A stretch of 64,000 nucleotides of DNA from Syntrophus gentianae (GTDB lineage Bacteria; Desulfobacterota; Syntrophia; Syntrophales; Syntrophaceae), in NCBI RefSeq assembly GCF_900109885.1, contig NZ_FOBS01000003.1:150802-214801 (forward strand), given 5' to 3'. A program made the position numbers and the translations under genes. Under the pieces are notes generated by a model. The model did no database searches. It saw nothing but the letters and a program-made list of their open reading frames with translations, and had not been told where the DNA came from. Below, piece by piece: positions 9,318 through 18,483 of the stretch. Position 1 is the stretch's first letter, and each line of letters opens with the position of its first letter.

Positions 9318-10451
9318 ATGTCGAAAAATCGGGAACATTTTTTAGATCTTCCGGACAAAGCGAGGAACGAGTCGGTGTCGGATATTCCTCTGCTGAGCGT
9401 TCGCGGCGGGAAGCGCCTCCGGCCTGAAGGAGTGCGGAACCTGCTGATCCGGGGCACCAACTGGATCGGCGATGTGGTGATGACCCTTCCGGCCATTGCC
9501 TCCATACGTAAAACCTTTCCCGATGCGCACATAGCCATCCTCGTCAAGCCCTGGGTTGCTGATGTCCTGCGCCTCTGTCCGGATGTGGACGAAATTCTGC
9601 TCTATAAAAGTCCGGGAATTCACGCAGGGATGAAGGGGAAGGTCCGTCTGGCCGGAGAGCTGCGGGAACGCCGTTTCGACGCGGCGATCCTGCTGCAGAA
9701 TGCCATTGAGGCGGCTATTCTGACCCGCATGGCGGGGATTCCGATCCGGGCCGGTTACAACAGCGATGCCCGGGGAGCGCTGCTCACCCATGCCGTCCGG
9801 CGAACCCGGGAAGTGCGGCAGGTCCATCAGGTCAATTATTATCGTGCCATGGTGCAGGCCCTGGGGTGCGAGCCGACGGATATCGGGGCCATGCTGAAGC
9901 CGGGAGCCGAGGATCAGAAACTTGCGGAGCGGCTGATGTCCGAATTTTCCCTGGAAAAGGGATCTTTCCTGGTGGGAATGGCCCCCGGCGCGGCCTATGG
10001 ACCGGCTAAGATGTGGTTCCCTGAACGCTTTGGGGCAGTGGCCGATCGGCTTATCTCTGAATTGAACGCCCGGGTTCTTCTCTTTGGAAGTTCTGGAGAC
10101 AGGAAAGCCATTGAGGAGGTTCAGGGCAGTTCCAGCTTTTCCCTGTTGGATCTGGCGGGAAAAACCTCCCTGCGGGAGGCGATCGTCCTGATGTCCCGCT
10201 GCGGCCTCTTTGTCTCCAACGATTCCGGCCTGATGCATGTGGCCGGCGCCCTTGGGGTTCCGACCGTGGCCATCTTCGGGTCAACCAATCCAGTGACGAC
10301 TTCCCCCTCCGGCAAAAGGACCATTGTGGTCCGTGGAAAAGCCGACTGCAGCCCCTGTTTGAAAAAAGTCTGTCCCACGGATTTCCAGTGCATGAAATCC
10401 ATCGGCGTGGAGGATGTATATCGAGCTGCCCGGACCATGATGAAAGCATGA
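9318..10451 (+). CDS. waaF: ADP-heptose:LPS heptosyltransferase, glycosyltransferase family 9 (WaaF-like)
   Basis: The protein (377 aa) would add heptose from ADP-heptose to the inner core of lipopolysaccharide at the cytoplasmic face of the inner membrane. The family signature LLIRGTNWIGDVVMTLPAIA begins near residue 42, followed by PDAHIAILVKPWVADVLR, and in the C-terminal GT-B domain GMAPGAAYGPAKMWFPERF and SNDSGLMHVAGALGVPTVAIFGSTNP. The roughly 40 residues before the signature are an extension compared with typical WaaF, so a later start is possible. It stands alone, with no other core-LPS gene in view. Confidence 0.9.
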   Translation: MSKNREHFLDLPDKARNESVSDIPLLSVRGGKRLRPEGVRNLLIRGTNWIGDVVMTLPAIASIRKTFPDAHIAILVKPWVADVLRLCPDVDEILLYKSPGIHAGMKGKVRLAGELRERRFDAAILLQNAIEAAILTRMAGIPIRAGYNSDARGALLTHAVRRTREVRQVHQVNYYRAMVQALGCEPTDIGAMLKPGAEDQKLAERLMSEFSLEKGSFLVGMAPGAAYGPAKMWFPERFGAVADRLISELNARVLLFGSSGDRKAIEEVQGSSSFSLLDLAGKTSLREAIVLMSRCGLFVSNDSGLMHVAGALGVPTVAIFGSTNPVTTSPSGKRTIVVRGKADCSPCLKKVCPTDFQCMKSIGVEDVYRAARTMMKA

Positions 10452-10516
10452 TGGGCCTGTTCGAAATTCCTTCAGGCAAGGCCCTGTAAATTCCAGAAAG
10501 AAAAAATAAAAATGCT

Positions 10517-10545
10517 TTGACAGGGTTGTCTGCATGTGCTAGGGG
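10517..10545 (+). promoter_or_regulatory. possible sigma-70 promoter for leader/lyase transcript
   Basis: A perfect TTGACA is followed after 17 bases by TAGGGG, a poor -10 hexamer preceded by TGTGC, which could act as an extended -10. It lies about 140 bp before the leader ORF. The weak -10 makes this tentative; a cyclic-AMP or other activator site was not identified. Confidence 0.3.
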
Positions 10546-10682
10546 ACACAATCACGTCAGGTTAAGAGATCGTTACGCAGTAAACATTAAGGTGCTTTCT
10601 TTAAAAACGTCGTCATATTCCGGCAGGTATGTCTTGCGGTGCGTAAACTCAGAACAAAACCTGGATAGCAGGGATATTTTTC

Positions 10683-10796
10683 ATGGTCAATTATCCATAT
10701 AATCTTTTTATGGACTACACAGGCGGGAATTCCAACACCTATTATTTTTATTATTATTATTACGGTGGGATGCGCTTGTGTGCCTTCTCTCGGTAG
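10683..10796 (+). CDS. tyrosine-rich leader peptide, 37 aa
   Basis: The short ORF starts at an ATG with AGGGA eight bases upstream. It encodes MVNYPYNLFMDYTGG, then NSNTYYFYYYYYGG and ends GMRLCAFSR before TAG. Ten of 37 residues are Tyr, seven of them within eight codons (10740-10763). The stop codon lies five bases before a 13-bp terminator-like hairpin, and the next gene is an aromatic amino-acid lyase of the tyrosine phenol-lyase/tryptophanase family. This layout is that of a transcription-attenuation leader whose control codons match the presumed substrate. TnaC of the tryptophanase operon is the known analogue in function, though not in sequence. A low-complexity chance ORF is the alternative. 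Confidence 0.72.
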   Translation: MVNYPYNLFMDYTGGNSNTYYFYYYYYGGMRLCAFSR

Positions 10797-10801
10797 TTAA
10801 G

Positions 10802-10833
10802 AAAGGCCATGGGCGCAAAGCCCATGGCCTTTT
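10802..10833 (+). terminator. hairpin/attenuator between leader ORF and lyase gene
   Basis: A perfect 13-bp stem (AAAGGCCATGGGC and its complement) with a GCAAA loop is followed by TAAGTTTTGG after the closing T residues. It lies about 123 bp before the lyase start, inside what would be the same transcript as the leader. It could be an intrinsic terminator of moderate strength. No alternative pairing partner (antiterminator) was seen in the leader, so control might act by ribosome occupancy of the 5' arm rather than by classical switching. Confidence 0.7.
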
Positions 10834-10955
10834 AAGTTTTGGGACATGTTGGCGCTGCTGTAAGGCTTTTTTGAAATATCGATCGTTGTCCTGCTCCAGA
10901 CCGGCAGTGGCAATATAAAAAACTAAACTGCTAACCTTAATAAAGGAGGATTTTT

Positions 10956-12401
10956 ATGAATATCAAACTGTCCAACGGGAAAATGCTTCCCGTGGAAATG
11001 CACAAGATCAAGATCATCCAGCAAACGCGGCTCCCAAACGCCGATGAGCGACTGCAGGCCATGGAAGAGGCCGGGTACAATACCTTCCTGCTTCGAACCC
11101 GGAACGTCTTCCTGGATATGTTGACGGACAGTGGCACCAATGCCATGAGCGACAATCAATTAGGCGCCATGATGGTGGCCGATGACGCCTACGCCGGCAG
11201 TGAAAGCTTCTACAAGCTGCAGGATTCCGTCAAGGAGATCTTTGGCCTTCCTTATCTGCTCCCGGCGCATCAGGGTCGGGCAGCGGAACACTTGCTGGCC
11301 AAGGTTTTCGTGAAACCGGGCGATGTCGTCCCCATGAACTATCATTTCACAACCACCAAGGCCCATTTCACGCTGGCCGGGGGAACCGTTCTGGAAATCT
11401 TTACGGATGAAGCCCTGAATACGGACAGCAAAGTGCTCTTCAAAGGCAACATTGATACCGATAAATTCCTCGATGTGATCAAAACCTACGGATCAGAAAA
11501 AATTTCCTTCGTGCGCATGGAGGCCACGACCAACCTGCTCGGCGGACAGCCCTTTTCCATGGCCAATTACAAGAAGGTGAAGGAAATCGCCGCGGCAAAC
11601 AACATCAAACTCGTTCTCGACGCCAGTCTGATTTCCGAACAGGCCTATTTCATCAAAGAGCGGGAAGAGAGCTATAAGGATCGTTCCGTCGCTGAGATCA
11701 TCTGGGAACTGGCGGACATCGCCGATATCGTTTACCTATCGGGACGGAAGAGCTGTGCTGTACGCGGCGGGTTTATTGCGACGAAAAACAAGGAAATCTT
11801 TGATCTCATTCTTCCCTGGCTTCCCGTTTATGAAGGATTTGCAACGTATGGCGGCATGTCCACCAAAGAGATCGAGGCCATGGCCGTGGGCGTCCGTGAA
11901 ATGACCCAGTACAGTGTGGCGAGCAGTTCCGCGGATATGATCCAGTATTTTGCCGAACAACTGAAAGCACGGGGCATTCCCGTGGTGACCCCTCCCGGGA
12001 GACTGGCCTGTCATATCGATGCCCGCCGCTTTCTCCCTGACATGCACCCCTCCAAGTACATTGCCGCCTCCCTGACTGCAGCGGTCTACCTTGTATCAGG
12101 GGCAAGGGGAATGGAACGGGGCACCATGTCCGAGCAACGGAATCCGGACGGCAGTGAGGTCTTTTCCGAGCTGGAACTCCTGAGGCTCGCCGTGCCGCGC
12201 CGAACCTACACCCTCGCTCACATCGATTACGTCGTTGATCGAGTGGTCTGGCTCGCAAATCACAAGGATCTGATCAAGGGATTGATCTTTTACGAGGAAC
12301 CGCCCATCCTGCGCTTCTTCTTCGGCAAGATGAAGGCCATTGATAACTGGGGCGCCGAGCTTGTGGAAGCCTTCAAGAAAGATTTCGGTCCGGATCTGTA
12401 A
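10956..12401 (+). CDS. PLP-dependent aromatic amino-acid beta-eliminating lyase (tyrosine phenol-lyase/tryptophanase family)
   Basis: The 481-residue protein is a member of the family that splits Tyr or Trp to phenol or indole, pyruvate and ammonia. The PLP lysine is K265 in YLSGRKSCAV (K257 in Citrobacter tyrosine phenol-lyase), the PLP-binding Asp is D222 in VLDAS, and VPRRTYT holds the substrate-carboxylate Arg. At residue 388 the motif MERG has Arg, as in tyrosine phenol-lyase, where tryptophanase has Ile (VEIG). However, L225 stands where family enzymes have the active-site Arg of the DATR motif, so the reaction may differ. AAGGAGGA lies five bases before the ATG. It is preceded by a Tyr-rich leader and hairpin, which points to regulation by tyrosine. 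Confidence 0.85.
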   Translation: MNIKLSNGKMLPVEMHKIKIIQQTRLPNADERLQAMEEAGYNTFLLRTRNVFLDMLTDSGTNAMSDNQLGAMMVADDAYAGSESFYKLQDSVKEIFGLPYLLPAHQGRAAEHLLAKVFVKPGDVVPMNYHFTTTKAHFTLAGGTVLEIFTDEALNTDSKVLFKGNIDTDKFLDVIKTYGSEKISFVRMEATTNLLGGQPFSMANYKKVKEIAAANNIKLVLDASLISEQAYFIKEREESYKDRSVAEIIWELADIADIVYLSGRKSCAVRGGFIATKNKEIFDLILPWLPVYEGFATYGGMSTKEIEAMAVGVREMTQYSVASSSADMIQYFAEQLKARGIPVVTPPGRLACHIDARRFLPDMHPSKYIAASLTAAVYLVSGARGMERGTMSEQRNPDGSEVFSELELLRLAVPRRTYTLAHIDYVVDRVVWLANHKDLIKGLIFYEEPPILRFFFGKMKAIDNWGAELVEAFKKDFGPDL

Positions 12402-12409
12402 AAAAATAT

Positions 12410-12457
12410 ACATCTTCCGTACATTTAGGGTTAAGCTCCCGAATGTACGGAAGATGT
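12410..12457. terminator. bidirectional terminator between convergent lyase and LCIB genes
   Basis: A perfect 16-bp inverted repeat (arms 12410-12425 and 12442-12457) encloses a 16-base loop. Seven A residues precede it on the plus strand, so on the minus strand the stem is followed by ATATTTTTTT. It is therefore a good terminator for the minus-strand LCIB gene and a possible one for the lyase transcript. Confidence 0.75.
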
Positions 12458-12662
12458 CATCTAAATCCCCCTCCAGCACACCCTTCGCTGGCTGCCTGAT
12501 CGTCTAAGTGGCGTAGGGCTTTTGTTCGTCTGCTCCGCTTCTTCCGTGCTGCTTTGTTGTCATCCTTGCCCAGGTCACCGGGATTCACCAAAAAAAGCAG
12601 GATGAAGACAAACAGGCGCAGGGAAGGGGCATCTTGACCCCTTTTCCTGCCCGTGGGGTTAT

Positions 12663-13388
12663 TTAAGGATTGGCCAGCACCAGCTCCGTTCGCTGCCCCC
12701 TGACCATGGCATACATCTCGCCGGGCCAGACAAATTCCTGCCGGTCAGGCCCATGGATCTGAATGCCGGTGAAGACGGCGTAATCGCTGTGCGCCGTGTT
12801 CACCGTTATTCCGATCATGTGCATTAATTCTTCCAAGACTTCCTGATAGGTTATCTTCGTCAGCGTCACCAGATCCGGGATGTCTCCATACCGGATTTTC
12901 TTGAACAGACGTTGTTTCAGCAGACTCTGCTCCACGTCATCCGGGTCGCTTTCCAGATTCAGGGCCCCCTCAAGCATCTCCCGCCGGAAGGCAATCAACG
13001 CGCCGCAGGCTCCGGAAGGGCCAGGTCGCCCGGGACGGCTGCATACGCCGATCTCACCGTTTTCATCGATCGCGATATGCGGCATGGCATAATAGACGTA
13101 GCGCTCACGTTCATGCTCAACAGGGGCGTGATGTTCGGCAGCCGAGAAACCCGTCTTTCCCGAAGTCAACAGCCCTGCGAGGCTGCAGAAATTAAAGGCC
13201 TCTCCCCAGTATTTTTGAATATTATCTATCAGGGGTCTTGTGATCTCGTCCCGGCAGACGCCGACACAGGCGATCGTATTGTGGCTGCTGAACCCGTGAG
13301 GAGACAAGGATGAATAAGAACTTCTTACAAAGTCATCATCGGAAATGGCTTTCGGAAAATGAAGATCAAGTGCTTGTCGAAAATCCAT
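12663..13388 (-). CDS. LCIB-family beta-carbonic anhydrase-like protein
   Basis: The 241-residue protein resembles the LCIB/LCIC group first known from the CO2-concentrating mechanism of Chlamydomonas, some of which are zinc beta-carbonic anhydrases. Conserved blocks are NTIACVGVCRDE, WGEAFNFCSLAGLLTSGKTG, HHAPVEHERERYVYYAMPHIAID and PSGACGAL, followed by QSLLKQRLFKKIRYGDIPDLV. The probable zinc ligands, by analogy with characterised members, are C41, H104 and C128; Asp-Arg of the VCRDE segment would be the catalytic dyad. AAGGAG lies six bases before the ATG. The gene stands alone. Interconversion of CO2 and bicarbonate would suit a formate- and CO2-handling anaerobe, but activity is inferred. 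Confidence 0.82.
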   Translation of the reverse strand: MDFRQALDLHFPKAISDDDFVRSSYSSLSPHGFSSHNTIACVGVCRDEITRPLIDNIQKYWGEAFNFCSLAGLLTSGKTGFSAAEHHAPVEHERERYVYYAMPHIAIDENGEIGVCSRPGRPGPSGACGALIAFRREMLEGALNLESDPDDVEQSLLKQRLFKKIRYGDIPDLVTLTKITYQEVLEELMHMIGITVNTAHSDYAVFTGIQIHGPDRQEFVWPGEMYAMVRGQRTELVLANP

Positions 13389-13589
13389 ATGTCGCTCCTT
13401 TTACCCCATAATTTGCGTGATCATTATCCCTATGGCCTCGCAATGGGGTCCATGAAGGTATTCTGAAATTGATTGTTCCCGATGATCCTGATTTCCCGGG
13501 GAAACCTTTGAGGCCTGTTAATGGCGGAAATGAACGCTGTCTCTTGCGAATCCACAGCTTTCGGCCTGGGAAGATGCTTCTCCGGCTTC

Positions 13590-14045
13590 CTACCACACCT
13601 CGGGAAACGCCATGTTTGTATACAGATCCTCAAGCTTGCTCTTGTGGCTTCGTTCCATCGAAGCGAGCTCGGAAAAAATACGCTTCTGGGCTTCGTCGGT
13701 GCTGGAATTTGCCAGCTGGGTATACATCTGCATGGCTTCAAGTTCTTTTTTAATCGCAATGACCAGACCTTCGACAGGTTTGAGATCTACGGTCAGTGCC
13801 GGTGTGGGGACTGCATCGACGATTTTATAATCCTTGGATTCCGAAAAATGGAATTTCTCCGAACCTCTGGCCAGAAATCCCTCTAACGTTCGGCGGTGTT
13901 GTTGCTCGTCTTCAGCCAGGTCTTTGAAGAGTGATTTGAGAGAAGCGTCTGCAACTTTGTCAGACACTGAAAGGTAGAATCCATACGCTTCAATCTCCTG
14001 TTCGACTGCATGGGAAATGATCTTCTTGTATTCGTCCTGAGTCAT
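13590..14045 (-). CDS. ferritin-like diiron protein (rubrerythrin-type domain)
   Basis: The 151-residue protein is a four-helix bundle with the carboxylate/His pattern of rubrerythrin: EQEIEAYGFYLSVSD in helix 1, LAEDEQQHRRTLEGF in helix 2, KKELEAMQMYTQLANSS in helix 3 and ELASMERSHKSKLEDLY in helix 4. It lacks the C-terminal rubredoxin domain of true rubrerythrin. It may reduce peroxide or sense or handle iron under oxidative stress. It is read in the same direction as the transporter gene upstream but with a 147-bp gap, so its transcription may be separate. Confidence 0.85.
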   Translation of the reverse strand: MTQDEYKKIISHAVEQEIEAYGFYLSVSDKVADASLKSLFKDLAEDEQQHRRTLEGFLARGSEKFHFSESKDYKIVDAVPTPALTVDLKPVEGLVIAIKKELEAMQMYTQLANSSTDEAQKRIFSELASMERSHKSKLEDLYTNMAFPEVW

Positions 14046-14192
14046 TGTTCTATTCCTCTGTTAAAAGCTTATGCTCAATGCCATTATTCAGATCCTTCTG
14101 AAAAGGCGGCCAGAGCAGGATGCTGAGTGAACAAGAAAGAGTGCCGCTGCGCACAGCGGCACTCAAAGGAGCGATTCCTCCTGATAGAGCCG

Positions 14193-15429
14193 TTATGCCT
14201 TGGAAGGCTTCTTGTAGCTCATGGCCAGAACAAAACCGCCAATCAGGAGCCCTGCCGCCACATAAAGGGCCACCGGTTTGATGGCGGGGCTGGAGAAAAC
14301 GAGAGGCCCGGCAACGCCGGCGCAACCCCAGGCCGTCAGCATCAGGCCGTAGATCCTGCCGATATTGGCCGGTCCAAAAGAATCCGCGGCGAAGGCCGGC
14401 ATGGTAGCGAATCCACCGCCGTAGCAGGCCAGGAGATAGCAGGCGGCAATCGTATAAAGGGTAACATTGGCAACCTGCGGCAGATAGATATAAAGGGCGG
14501 CCTGGGTGACAAACATGGTCATGAAGACCCCCTTTCGACCGATGAAATCGGAAGTCCATGCCCAGAAGAGGCGTCCCAATCCATTAAAGATGGCGGAAAT
14601 GGCAACAATGGAACCCCCGGCAATGGCTAACGCTTCGGGGGTGATTCCAGGCGTCGCCTTTTTAATGACATCCTGAGCCAGCGGGGACAACTGGGAAATC
14701 AGCCCCAGGCCGGCGGACACGTTCAGGAAGAGCATTCCCCAGAGCATCCACCACTGGGGGGGTCTTAATGGCCTGGTCGAAGGAGAAGGAATCTGCGGCG
14801 GAAACACCACCGGACGCAGACGGTGAAAAGCCTTTGGGCAGCCATCCCGCCGGCGGGTTCTTGTAGAACTGGGCGGCGCTCGTAACGGCAATCAGAAAGA
14901 TGACGCCCCAGACATAAAAGGTTTTGGCCATCCCCATGGAGAGGATCATGCCAGGGGCGATTTTCCCCATGAAAAATGCGCCGGCGCCAAACCCCATAAC
15001 GGCCAGCCCCGTTACCAGACCTCTCTTGTCAGGAAACCAGCGAATCAAGGTGGCGATGGGGGTCACATACCCGAAGCCATTCCCCAAACCGGCAACGACA
15101 CCAAAGCCGAGCCACAAGAGAGGAAGACTTCCCACCTGATCGGCGTAGCCCGCAATCAGCGTCCCAATGCCGAAAAGAATTCCACCGATGGTGGCGACGA
15201 ACCGGGGACCTTTCTTGTCCACCAGCATCCCGCCGAAGGCGGCAGAAATGCCGATCATGGCCATCAGGATCATCATCGTCGCCTGTGTACTGGGTTCACT
15301 CCAGCCATGAACCGTCATCAAGGGTTTCTTGAAGACCGACCAGGCATAAACAGTCCCCAGGCACAGCTGCATGACAATGGCAGCCCCGGCAATAATCCAT
15401 CGCTTGCTCTCTAAATTCTCATTACTCAC
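14193..15429 (-). pseudogene. OFA-type major facilitator (oxalate/formate antiporter family), frameshifted in a 7-C run
   Basis: Two overlapping frames make one transporter. The first reads from a GTG start (GGAGG nine bases upstream) through MSNENLESKRWIIAGA, the MFS-like GGMLVDKKGPRF and six helices to DQAIKTP. It then leaves frame at a run of seven C residues (plus-strand G at 14756-14762). The second frame resumes PQWWMLWGMLFLNVSAGLG and runs through six more helices to YKKPSKA. Removing one C joins them into a 411-residue protein of normal family length with the usual DQAIKTPQWWMLW junction. It lies 58 bp downstream of fdhA, which suits a formate or related monocarboxylate carrier. The extra base may be a sequencing error, phase variation or a true inactivating mutation. 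Confidence 0.85.
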
Positions 15430-15487
15430 TTATTCATTCCTCCCATATATTAATAAAAAAACGATTCGAAAATAAGGCTATCCCTCT

Positions 15488-18175
15488 TTAGCTGCATTTT
15501 TGAATTTTAACCGCGCAAACTTTGTACTCCGGGATATTGGCAATCGGGTCGATAGCCGTAATGGTAAGCCGATTGACAGCGGCTTCGCTGTAGTGGAAGG
15601 GGATAAAGACCACACCCCGGTCAACCCGATCTCTGACATCCGCTCTCAGAGTAATGGAGCCTCGTCTCGAGGACACTTCAATCTTCTCGCCGTTCTTTAT
15701 GCCCAGTTCACCAGCGTCAGCGGGGTTTATCTCCATGAAGGCCTCCGGTGTGCGCGAGACGAGACCCTGCGAACGCCGGCTCATGGTGGCGGTGTGGTAT
15801 TGGTAGAGGATGCGCCCGGTCGTGAGTACAAAGGGGTACTGGTCATCGGTCTGCTCGGCAGGTGGAATGTACTCCGTAACGGAGAAGAGGCCCCTGCCGC
15901 GGGTGAAGATAGCACTGTGCAAGATGGGCGTCCCTGGATGCTCAAGCGTGGGGCAGGGCCACTGGATGCCGGTATCGGCGATCCGTTCGTAGGTGATACC
16001 CTTGTAAGAGGCGGTGACGCTGTTGATCTCCTCCATGATAGCCTTTGCCTGAACGTATTTCCAGTCTGCTCCCATTTTGTTTGCCAGCATGGTCAGAATC
16101 TGCCAGTCGTCTCTGGCTTCACCGGGTGCATTTACAGCTTTGCGCACTCTCTGCACCCGTCGCTCGGTATTGGTGTAAGTGCCTTCCTTTTCAGCCCAGG
16201 CGCATGCAGGCAGGACAACGTCTGCCAAAGAACCGGTTTCATTCAGAAAGATGTCCTGAACAACCAGCAGGTCCAGCTTTGAAAGAGAGTGTTCAACATG
16301 CGCCAGATCGGGATCGGACATCATGGGATTTTCTCCCATGATGAGCAGGGCTTTGATGGCGCCCGTATCCGCACCTTCGATAATCTTGGGAATGGTAAGG
16401 CCGGGCTTGGGATTAAGGCTTACTCCCCAGGCATCCTCGAATTTTCTGCGATGCTCCTCATTGGCCACTTGCAGATAGGCGGTGAAGTTTACCGGCAGGC
16501 AGCCCATGTCACAGGCGCCCTGGACGTTATTCTGACCCCGGAGCGGATTGACGCCCGTGCCGGGCCGTCCGATATTTCCAGTCAGCATGGCGAGGTTGGC
16601 CAGGGATTTGACTGCATCGGTACCGGTAATATGCTGGGTAATACCCATGGCGTAGAGGATGGAAGCCGCCCCGGCCTTTGCGTATAAATGGGCGGCTTTG
16701 ACAAGATCGCCACCGGGGATCGACGTGATGCTTTCCACGAATTCAGGCGTGTATTTTGCCACCGCAAGTTTTAAGGCCTCGAAATTCTCGGTGCGCTCGG
16801 CGACAAATTCCTTGTCCAAGAGATCTTCAGCGATGATGATGTTCAAAAGGCCGTTGATCCAGGCAATATCAGTACCCGGTTTCTGGCGCAGCCAAACCGT
16901 GGCGAACTTGGCCAACTCGATATTGCGTGGGTCGGCCAGAATCAGCTTGGCGCCGCGCTGGGTGATTGCCCGCTTGACGACGGATGCAATGACAGGATGA
17001 TTTTCCGTCGTGTTGGAACCTGTAATCAGGAAACAATCACTTTCAATGAGATCGGTGATGGAGTTGGTCATAGCTCCGGAACCAAAGGAAGCGGCCAGAC
17101 CGGCCACTGTGGAGCTGTGTCAGAGACGTGCACAGTGATCCACGTTATTGGTTCCCACCACGGCGCGAAGGAATTTCTGGAAGATATAATTTTCTTCGTT
17201 GGTGCATCGTGCCGATGCCAGTCCCGCGATTGCATCAGCCCCGTGCTCTTCTTTAATGGATCTCAGCTTCTCGGCCACAAACGCGATGGCCTCGTCCCAG
17301 GTTGTCTCTTTCAACTCGCCGTCCCTGCGGATTAACGGCTTGGTCAGGCGATCGGGATGCTGCATATAATCATAGCCAAAGCGTCCCTTGATGCACAGGC
17401 TGCCGAAATTCGGTGCGGGCATCCCTTCACGGTCGGTGGTCACCTTGATGATTTTGTCGTCTTTGGTACACACATCCATCTGACAGCCCACTCCGCAATA
17501 GCTGCAGGTGGTCCGAACCTTGGTCAAATCCTTGAAGCGGCCCCGGAAACGGCCCTGTTTTTCATACAAAGCCCCCACGGGACAGACGCGGACGCACTCA
17601 CCGCAAAAGACGCAATCCGATTCCTCATATCTAAGACCGAACGGCGGACCTACTTTTGAGTACGACCCTCTTCCGGTATAATCAAGAACCAGGTTAACCT
17701 GTATCTCGTTGCAGGCCCGTACACACAAACCGCAGAGTACGCACTTATTCATGTCGCGCACGATCATCTCATTGCCTGTCTCACTGGCAAGCATACTTGA
17801 AGGTTCGTCAAAGCGCGGTGCTTCCATCCCGAGTTCATATGCCAGATCCTGCAGCACGCAATTTCCGCTTGATTCGCAGGTGATGCAGTTGTGGTGACCC
17901 TGGGTCATGAGCATCTCCACGATTATCCTGCGGACATTGAGAACCCGTTCGGTATTGGTTGACACCACCATGCCGTTGCTGGCGGGCAGGGAGCAGGCCG
18001 CCATCAAGGAGCGTGCGCCTTCGACTTCAACCATGCATATCCGACAGGCGCCTACCGGTTTAACCTGTTCCTGGTGGCACAATACGGGGATATAGATACC
18101 GGCAGACTTCGCAATCTGGTATACCGTCTGTCCGGGATTGAACTCTATCTCTCTGCCGTCGATTGTGATCTTCAT
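15488..18175 (-). CDS. fdhA: selenocysteine-containing formate dehydrogenase, alpha subunit (Mo/W-bis-MGD), 895 aa
   Basis: It oxidises formate or reduces CO2 at a molybdenum or tungsten bis-pterin site. An in-frame TGA at 17120-17122 (residue 352) lies in VDHCARL-U-HSSTVAG, exactly where the metal-ligating Sec or Cys of this family lies, and the same frame continues to the stop. Domains in order: N-terminal [2Fe-2S] ferredoxin-like (CHQEQVKPVGACRICMVEVEG), His-Cys cluster (GHHNCITCESSGNC), two [4Fe-4S] motifs (CVLCGLCVRAC, CVFCGECVRVCPVG), the catalytic-domain cluster (CSYCGVGC) and the molybdopterin domains. The NuoG-like N terminus suggests electron exchange with NAD or ferredoxin partners, but no beta subunit adjoins. 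AGGAGG four bases before the ATG fixes the start. Confidence 0.95.
17093..17122 (-). promoter_or_regulatory. SECIS element and Sec codon of fdhA
   Basis: Immediately 3' of the UGA codon (17120-17122) the message can form a stem with apical GGCC-GGUCU-GGCC (17093-17105), about 15 bases from the UGA. The GGUCU apical loop is the one found in the Escherichia coli fdhF SECIS that binds SelB. This supports decoding as selenocysteine. Confidence 0.85.
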
Positions 18176-18483
18176 GAAACCTCCTCTTTCTACCTTTCGG
18201 TGCACAATAAAAATTGGCTGAACTGTAACTATTTAGTGAATAAAATGCAAACAAATAATAATTGTGCGAGAAATTACATTAATGTGCATATTTTCAGAAC
18301 TTTAAACTCATGCGTAAATCAGCCGCAAGGAAGGCAGCCATGGCGGGAGTGTGAGGAATGTAATGGAAAAAAATGTCTTCCTCTCCTTTTTATTAATCAA
18401 AAGTACGCATCAACCGAATAAACCATAAAAAACATTGGAGACTTGGAAAATACCGATACTCGAATGGATTGCCGGTTTCGGGC
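18176..18483. other. intergenic region upstream of fdhA
   Basis: About 300 bp of AT-rich DNA lies between the ABC permease stop and the fdhA start. It should hold the fdhA promoter, but no convincing sigma-70 or sigma-54 pair was seen. No gene or structured RNA was recognised. Confidence 0.4.

Noticed and set aside
12601..12662. GC-rich inverted segments after the lyase-LCIB terminator
   Set aside because: Only short imperfect stems; the 16-bp inverted repeat explains termination better.
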